Shown: positions 6,193-8,722 of the stretch, piece after piece
How positions within the stretch are numbered: the stretch's first letter is position 1
Layout of the letters: each line of letters opens with the position of its first letter
Source of the DNA: Syntrophomonadaceae bacterium
Lineage (GTDB): Bacteria; Bacillota; Syntrophomonadia; Syntrophomonadales; Syntrophomonadaceae
NCBI GenBank assembly: GCA_028698695.1
Contig: JAQVWB010000077.1
Location: 1-8,722, forward strand
Reading direction: 5' to 3'
Length of the DNA stretch: 8,722 bases
Position numbers and translations under genes: made by a program
Notes under the pieces: model-generated
What the model was told of the DNA's origin: nothing
Database searches by the model: none
The model's input: the letters and a program-made list of their open reading frames with translations, nothing else

Positions 6193-6223
6193 AAAAAAGC
6201 CCGCCTTTTATGGCGGGCTTTTT
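6193..6223. terminator. Strong bidirectional rho-independent terminator shared by SDR and CoA-transferase genes
   Basis: GCCCGCC (6199-6205) pairs with GGCGGGC (6212-6218) around a 6-base loop, flanked by A-run 6193-6198 and T-run 6219-6223, giving up to 12 bp. The A and T flanks make it work on both strands. It lies 17 bases after the SDR stop and about 28 bases beyond the CoA-transferase stop. Confidence 0.92.
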
Positions 6224-6251
6224 ATATTATTACTGAGAGATGGTTATGGTG

Positions 6252-7595
6252 CTATTCAATCTTATTGGTTTTCCGCCACAATTTTAATTTGGCAGCTTCC
6301 TTAATCAATTCATCCTGAAATTTTGGATGTGCAATTGATATCAATAATTCAGCCCGCTGCCATACCGGCTTGGCCCTTAATAAGACCGCCCCATATTCGG
6401 TTACAATATAATCCACCATCTGGCGCGGTACAGTAGTTATACTGGCCGGAGAAAATGTCGGTAAAATACGGGATCTCATATTGCCTTCACTGTCAGTAAA
6501 AGTAGAAGACAGACAAATAAAACTTTTTCCACCTCTTGACCATTGAGCTCCCAGCACAAAATCCCACATGCCTCCATTTCCGGATATCTGAGTAGTATCC
6601 ATACTTTCAGCATTTACCTGGGAATATAAATCAATTTGTACCGCATTTACAATGGAAATAAAATTATCCAGTTGACAAATTACACGGGGCTCATTGGTAT
6701 AATCAACCGGATAGGAAGCCAGAGCCGGATTATTATGCATAAAATCATACATCCTCTGACTGCCGATCGCAAAAGTGTACGCACAGCGGTGCCGATCAAA
6801 ATTTTTGGCGCTGCCATTCATGCGACCCGATTCTATCATATCAACATACGCATCAACAAACATTTCTGTATGCCCGCCCAAATTTTTTAAATCCGAGGTA
6901 GCAATAGCTTTACCTACTGCATTAGGCATACCCCCAATTCCCAGCTGAATACAACAGCCGTCATGAATAAAATTCATCAAATGGGCGGCTATTTTTTTGT
7001 CTATTTCGGTGGGCTCCGCCCCGGGTATATCCGGCAACAGTTGGTCGTCCGGTGCTTCTACAATATAGTCTGCCATGGAAATATGAACAGCCTCTTCAGC
7101 ACCACCCAGACATACCGGCATGTTTTTGTTGACTTCCACAATTACATAATCTGCAACCTCCATATTGGCCATAGTTTCTGAATTTTGCGGCCCGAGATTG
7201 AAATATCCATGCTCATCCATCGGGCAAACTACCGAAATAGCCACATTACGATGAGGTGCAACCCTATCCCGGTAAAGCGAAGGGGCCTGATGATATAAAA
7301 TTGGTGAATAGTAACATAATTCATAATTAGACTGTAATATGCGGGATATTTTACTGAATTGCCAGTCATGATAAGTAAAACTGTCCCTGAGTTTGGCAAC
7401 TTCGGGAACCGGCGGAAGTGTTACCGCCGAATAAATCTGTACATCCTTCAGCTCATCCTTGCGAGCCGCCAGTGCCAAGTCACATTGAACCGGCTTGCCG
7501 TTAAAAAAGCCATAATCCACTATATCACCTGATTTAACTATACTGACTGCTTCCTCCGCTGAAACCAATTTACGATTGTACTCCTGCCTGTACAT
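6252..7595 (-). CDS. Acetyl-CoA hydrolase/transferase family protein, probable butyryl-CoA (4-hydroxybutyryl-CoA-type):acetate CoA-transferase
   Basis: A 447-residue, full-length member of the two-domain AcH/CoA-transferase family. These enzymes move CoA between acyl-CoA and acetate or another acid through a glutamyl-CoA intermediate. The likely catalytic Glu is E244 in GGHTEMFVD (240-248). Other family features are LGIGGMPNAV (218-227), SQVNAES (325-331), the glycine loop SGNGGMWDF (338-346) with GAQWSRGGKSF after it, and the C-terminal VTEYGAVLLRAK (398-409) near the CoA site. It is closest in character to the clostridial butyrate/4-hydroxybutyrate transferases, but exact acyl preference cannot be read by eye. 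The ATG at 7595 follows GGGGGGGAG by 5 bases. It is a single-gene unit ending at the terminator shared with the SDR gene. The pairing suggests acyl-CoA/short-chain acid metabolism, for example activation of butyrate with acetyl-CoA or the reverse. Confidence 0.88.
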   Translation of the reverse strand: MYRQEYNRKLVSAEEAVSIVKSGDIVDYGFFNGKPVQCDLALAARKDELKDVQIYSAVTLPPVPEVAKLRDSFTYHDWQFSKISRILQSNYELCYYSPILYHQAPSLYRDRVAPHRNVAISVVCPMDEHGYFNLGPQNSETMANMEVADYVIVEVNKNMPVCLGGAEEAVHISMADYIVEAPDDQLLPDIPGAEPTEIDKKIAAHLMNFIHDGCCIQLGIGGMPNAVGKAIATSDLKNLGGHTEMFVDAYVDMIESGRMNGSAKNFDRHRCAYTFAIGSQRMYDFMHNNPALASYPVDYTNEPRVICQLDNFISIVNAVQIDLYSQVNAESMDTTQISGNGGMWDFVLGAQWSRGGKSFICLSSTFTDSEGNMRSRILPTFSPASITTVPRQMVDYIVTEYGAVLLRAKPVWQRAELLISIAHPKFQDELIKEAAKLKLWRKTNKIE

Positions 7596-7766
7596 AATAA
7601 CTCCCCCCCATTTCTTTCTCTTTTTTTCTGTACTAATTAAAAGAAAGTTAGTTAAATTTTCCCTCTATTCAGTATTATGTAACTACTTTCGATATCCTGT
7701 AAGGTGAAATTTTATAAATTAATTATCAAATTTAGGACCCGGTAGTAATAACGAGGTTTAAACAAG

Positions 7767-7772
7767 TATAAT
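7767..7772 (+). promoter_or_regulatory. Possible -10 box of the metallo-hydrolase gene
   Basis: A perfect TATAAT preceded by AAG lies 37 bases before the TTG start of the metallo-hydrolase gene. No good -35 box is found at 16-18 bases, so the promoter is weak or activator-dependent. The rest of the 7596-7809 divergent gap holds the CoA-transferase leader (purine-rich on its own strand) and nothing else recognisable. Confidence 0.35.
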
Positions 7773-7809
7773 GTAAAGAGTATTAGCGGAGGGGCAGGGA
7801 GAATAGGCT

Positions 7810-8722
7810 TTGTTTAAGATAACCAAACATATTAATGTACTGGAGTTGCCGCGTTTTAAATTTCCTTACTGTAACTGCATTTGGATTGATGATGAGATTG
7901 GATGTCTCATAGATTCAAGTCCTGCAGATGATGAACTAACTAATCTGACCGGAAAAAGAATTGATTTAATAGTAAATTCCCACGGTCATCTGGATCATTA
8001 TTTTCATAATGTTGATTATCCCGATACCAGGGTATTTATGCATGAAAAAGACCAGGCTATGGCCCAGTCAGCAAAAGCTTATTTGCATAATTTTAATTTC
8101 TATGCGCGGGTACCTGACGAAAAACTGCATGCCCTTTATATGGATGCGATTCACTACCGCACCACGCATATAAACGGGGATTTATGCGATGGACAACTAA
8201 TGGAAACGGGCAAAACCCGTTTCGAGGTTTTACATCTGCCCGGTCATTCAGCCGGTCACTGCGGTTTTTTATTCCCTGATCAGGGGTTTGTTTTTACCGC
8301 CGATCTGGACTTGTCCCCCTTTGGTCCCTGGTATGGTAATATAAACTGTTCAATAACTGAACTAATTGGCTCAATTGAAAGATTAATTGAACTAAAACCT
8401 GATTTTATTATCAGCGGTCATGGTCAGGCATTAATCAAAGATCGTGTAACTGCCCGGCTAAAAGGGTATCGCGATATTGTTTATGAACGTGAACAGCGGA
8501 TAGTATCTTTAATGTATCGGGGAATAAATAATCTCGTTGAAATAGCCAAACATTTGCCTGTCTATGAGAAGCTGCCTCCCCCTGAACAAGTATTTTTCCT
8601 TTATGAAATTACTATGATTGATATTCATATGCAACATTTAATCGCCAGCGGCAAAGTTATACAGAACAAAGATAATTATTATTTAAACAGTGGAGTAAAA
8701 CCATCCAGCTTTGATCCTCCCC
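7810..8722 (+). CDS. Metallo-beta-lactamase-fold hydrolase (LACTB2/glyoxalase II-like), C-terminus cut by window edge
   Basis: The frame is open for 304 codons to the window edge. TTG at 7810 is the likely start: AGGGAG (7796-7801) lies 8 bases upstream, and an in-frame TAG at 7804-7806 rules out a longer form. Metal ligands are visible in order: HGHLDH (58-63), H146 in LPGHSAGH, D165 in FTADLDL and H204 in SGHG. These form the standard two-metal site of the fold. After about residue 215 a helical part follows (YREQ-like helix, NNLVEIAKHLPVYEKLP, then ITMIDIHMQHLIASGKVI). This resembles the winged-helix-like C-terminal domain of LACTB2-type and related hydrolases. The substrate is not evident; thioesters such as S-acyl-glutathione or acyl-CoA, or RNA, are possible from relatives. 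It is divergent from the CoA-transferase gene. Confidence 0.87.
   Translation, partial: MFKITKHINVLELPRFKFPYCNCIWIDDEIGCLIDSSPADDELTNLTGKRIDLIVNSHGHLDHYFHNVDYPDTRVFMHEKDQAMAQSAKAYLHNFNFYARVPDEKLHALYMDAIHYRTTHINGDLCDGQLMETGKTRFEVLHLPGHSAGHCGFLFPDQGFVFTADLDLSPFGPWYGNINCSITELIGSIERLIELKPDFIISGHGQALIKDRVTARLKGYRDIVYEREQRIVSLMYRGINNLVEIAKHLPVYEKLPPPEQVFFLYEITMIDIHMQHLIASGKVIQNKDNYYLNSGVKPSSFDPP

Overview
The window looks like chromosome of a low-GC, anaerobic, spore-former-type Firmicute. A Syntrophomonas-like (Syntrophomonadaceae) fatty-acid-degrading bacterium is the best guess. This is inferred from AT-rich intergenic DNA, strong AGGAGG-type ribosome sites, a clostridial BlaI/M56 pair, a DegV protein, a short-chain 3-hydroxyacyl-CoA dehydrogenase next to a CoA-transferase, and a probable selenocysteine gene. 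No marker gene fixes the species.

Layout. (1) 1-1841, minus strand: a BlaR1-like M56 membrane metallopeptidase (cut by the left edge) translationally coupled behind a BlaI/MecI-type repressor. They are preceded by a TTGACA promoter overlaid with two near-identical operator dyads. (2) 2002-2844, minus: a DegV-family fatty-acid-binding protein whose proper N-terminus begins at an ATC codon. (3) 3146-4345, plus: a 12-helix MFS transporter of unknown substrate, followed by a weak hairpin terminator and a short tandem repeat. (4) 4496-4960, minus: a membrane-anchored thioredoxin-like protein that looks broken by an in-frame TGA. The TGA sits exactly where the first active-site Cys should be (U-P-Y-C) and is followed at SECIS distance by a hairpin with a GGUC loop, so it is best read as a selenoprotein. 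(5) 5409-6176, plus: an NAD-type SDR resembling type II 3-hydroxyacyl-CoA dehydrogenase, converging through a strong shared terminator on (6) 6252-7595, minus: an acyl-CoA:acetate CoA-transferase. (7) 7810-8722, plus: a metallo-beta-lactamase-fold hydrolase with a LACTB2-like C-terminal part, cut by the right edge.

How they fit. The SDR and CoA-transferase would serve acyl-CoA (butyrate-type) metabolism: activation or release of acids by CoA exchange, and oxidation or reduction at the 3-hydroxyacyl level. DegV proteins bind fatty acids, which suits the same lifestyle. The BlaI/M56 pair is a self-contained sensing and derepression module whose signal is unknown. The thioredoxin-like selenoprotein is a redox protein facing outside the membrane. 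No mobile element, tRNA, rRNA or CRISPR array was seen.

The two most important corrections to a naive reading are the UGA-containing selenoprotein gene and the non-canonical start of degV.
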